Below are positions 7,046-8,399 of a stretch of DNA of 8,399 nucleotides, in pieces (the first letter of the stretch is position 1; each line of letters begins with the position of its first letter). The stretch comes from Acidobacteriota bacterium. GTDB lineage: Bacteria > Acidobacteriota > Holophagae > Thermotomaculales > Thermotomaculaceae. The stretch covers positions 1 through 8,399 of the forward strand of contig WFPG01000291.1 in NCBI GenBank assembly GCA_015487755.1, given 5' to 3'. The notes below the pieces were generated by a model. It was not told the origin of the DNA, did not search any database, and was given only the letters and a program-made list of their open reading frames with translations. The translations under genes were made by a program, and so were the position numbers.

Positions 7046-7103
7046 TTTATTTCCCTGTGGTAAAATTTATTAAGTCTGAGTAAAAAAATTTTTGGAGATA
7101 GAT

Positions 7104-8399
7104 ATGGGAATCAACATTTGTGTGACAGGGGGACAATGGGGAGACGAAGGCAAGGGCAAGGTTATTGATATCCTCTCAAAAGATTTTGATGTAGTAGTCA
7201 GGTTTCAGGGCGGTAGCAATGCAGGACACACTGTTGTAATTGAAGGTAAAACTTACTTTCTCCACCTTGTTCCGTCAGGCATTTTTCATGATGATAAAGT
7301 TTGCATAATTGGAAACGGAGTTGTTATAGACCCCTTTGGATTAAAAGATGAGATAGAAAACTTAAAGTCAGACGGTGTAAAAGTAACTCCTGAAAAGTTG
7401 ATAATTAGCGACAGGGCTCACCTTGTCCTTCCTTTTCATAAAATACTGGATAAAGCTCTTGAAGAAAATAGGTTTTTTAAAAAGATCGGCACAACTGGAA
7501 GGGGAATAGGCCCCGCATATGCAACAAAGGCTTTAAGGACAGGAATAAGGGTTATTGATTTATTCAATGACGAAGGCTTAAAAATTATGCTTAAAGACAA
7601 TGTTGACTGCCTGAATTACCTTTTTGAAAACTATTTCAAGTCTGGAAGTGTTGATATAGATAACCTTTACAATCAACTTATTGAAATTAGGGATTATTTA
7701 GCACCTTTTGTTTCAAACACCGTTTACAGGCTTAACTCTTTTGTTAGAGAAAGAAAATCAATACTTTTTGAAGGGGCTCAAGCCTCATTGCTTGATATTG
7801 ACCACGGTACATACCCTTTTGTAACCTCTTCTTCGGTTATATCGGGGGGAATTTCATCTGGGACCGGTTTCCCTGCTAAGGAACTTGATTATTCAATCGG
7901 TATATTTAAGGCATATTGTACAAGAGTTGGAAACGGCCCTTTTCCTACCGAAGCTGAAAACGGGATAGGGGATATTTTAAGGTCTGTAGGCGGTGAATTC
8001 GGTACAACTACGGGGAGGCCGAGAAGGTGCGGGTGGTTTGACCTTGTTGCGGCGAAGTATGCTTCAATAATAAACGGCTACACCCATATTGCTTTAATGA
8101 AACTTGATGTTTTAAGCAAGTTTGAAGAAATCCCCGTTTGCATAGGTTACAGGTACAAAGGGGCACTTTTAAAAGAGTTTCCTTCTGATATAGATGTGCT
8201 TGAAAAAGTTGAGCCTTATTACAAATTTCTAAAAGGTTGGGGAACGGACATTACAGGTATTAAAAATTTTGATGACTTGCCTGAAGAGGCAAAAGATTAT
8301 GTGAAATTTATATCCGACAATCTTGAAACAAAACTTTACCTTGTTTCGGTAGGCCCTGACAGGAATGAAAGCATTATAGTGGATAATCTGTCTCTTATA
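7104..8399 (+). CDS. purA: Adenylosuccinate synthetase (3' end cut by window)
   Basis: PurA joins IMP and aspartate using GTP to make adenylosuccinate, the first committed step from IMP to AMP, in the cytoplasm. All 432 codons in view are open and no stop is reached. The family is about 430 residues long, so only a few C-terminal residues are probably missing. Visible signatures are GGQWGDEGKGK (9-19, the P-loop-like GTP site with catalytic Asp14), RFQGGSNAGHT (33-43, His42), GTTGRGIGPAYATK (129-142), the FEGAQASLLDIDHGTYPFVT segment, and TTTGRPRRCGW (301-311), whose Arg305 and Arg307 contact substrate by analogy with the E. coli enzyme. The ATG follows GGAG (7094-7097) with a 6-nt spacer. 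The gene stands after a terminator and so has its own promoter region. Ser38 sits where many homologues have His or Ala, a tolerated variation. Confidence 0.97.
   Translation, partial: MGINICVTGGQWGDEGKGKVIDILSKDFDVVVRFQGGSNAGHTVVIEGKTYFLHLVPSGIFHDDKVCIIGNGVVIDPFGLKDEIENLKSDGVKVTPEKLIISDRAHLVLPFHKILDKALEENRFFKKIGTTGRGIGPAYATKALRTGIRVIDLFNDEGLKIMLKDNVDCLNYLFENYFKSGSVDIDNLYNQLIEIRDYLAPFVSNTVYRLNSFVRERKSILFEGAQASLLDIDHGTYPFVTSSSVISGGISSGTGFPAKELDYSIGIFKAYCTRVGNGPFPTEAENGIGDILRSVGGEFGTTTGRPRRCGWFDLVAAKYASIINGYTHIALMKLDVLSKFEEIPVCIGYRYKGALLKEFPSDIDVLEKVEPYYKFLKGWGTDITGIKNFDDLPEEAKDYVKFISDNLETKLYLVSVGPDRNESIIVDNLSLI

Noticed and set aside
7030..7103. Purine riboswitch ahead of purA
   Set aside because: Only 74 nt lie between the terminator and the ATG, mostly A/T runs, with no paired P1-P2-P3 architecture visible.
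1..8399. Mobile element, CRISPR array, tRNA/rRNA, toxin-antitoxin or defence system
   Set aside because: No direct-repeat arrays, transposase-like products, structured RNA genes or terminal inverted repeats were seen; codon usage is uniform and the genes are mostly housekeeping.

Overview
The window is a compact, gene-dense stretch of an AT-rich bacterial chromosome, with every gene on the + strand. Arginine is written almost entirely with AGG/AGA, ATA is common for isoleucine, and neighbouring genes overlap or nearly touch. The penicillin-binding protein has the OB-domain architecture typical of Gram-negative PBP1A, and two proteins carry Sec-type signal peptides, so a Gram-negative bacterium is likely. 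The AGG-heavy, streamlined style would suit a thermophile or a deep-branching lineage, but that is a guess; the phylum cannot be fixed from this window.

Region 1 (1-7029) looks like the 3' part of one operon. It contains the C-terminal part of a YycJ/WalJ-type metallo-beta-lactamase-fold hydrolase (1-363); a secreted modular beta-rich protein with a PPC domain and repeated C-terminal modules (372-2291); a small MTH1187-family thiamine-binding protein (2288-2581); a full-length bifunctional PBP1A (2574-5120); and an M3-family oligoendopeptidase F with an added signal peptide (5129-6991). Junctions are 8 nt, a 4-nt ATGA overlap, an 8-nt overlap, and 8 nt with the Shine-Dalgarno overlapping the previous stop codon. 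A GC-rich hairpin with a GAAA loop and T-run (7005-7029) closes the unit.

Region 2 (7030-8399) is a short leader with a perfect TATAAT hexamer, followed by purA (adenylosuccinate synthetase). All 432 codons in view are open, and the gene runs off the window just short of its expected end.

How the genes fit together: PBP1A polymerises and cross-links peptidoglycan, WalJ-type enzymes have been tied to coordinating replication with wall growth and division in Firmicutes, and the secreted protein and exported PepF would act in the same extracytoplasmic space. The co-transcription therefore suggests an envelope-maintenance cluster; this is inference. No mobile element, CRISPR array, RNA gene or clear novel defence or biosynthetic system was seen. 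The most unusual items are the uncharacterised secreted protein and the exported PepF.
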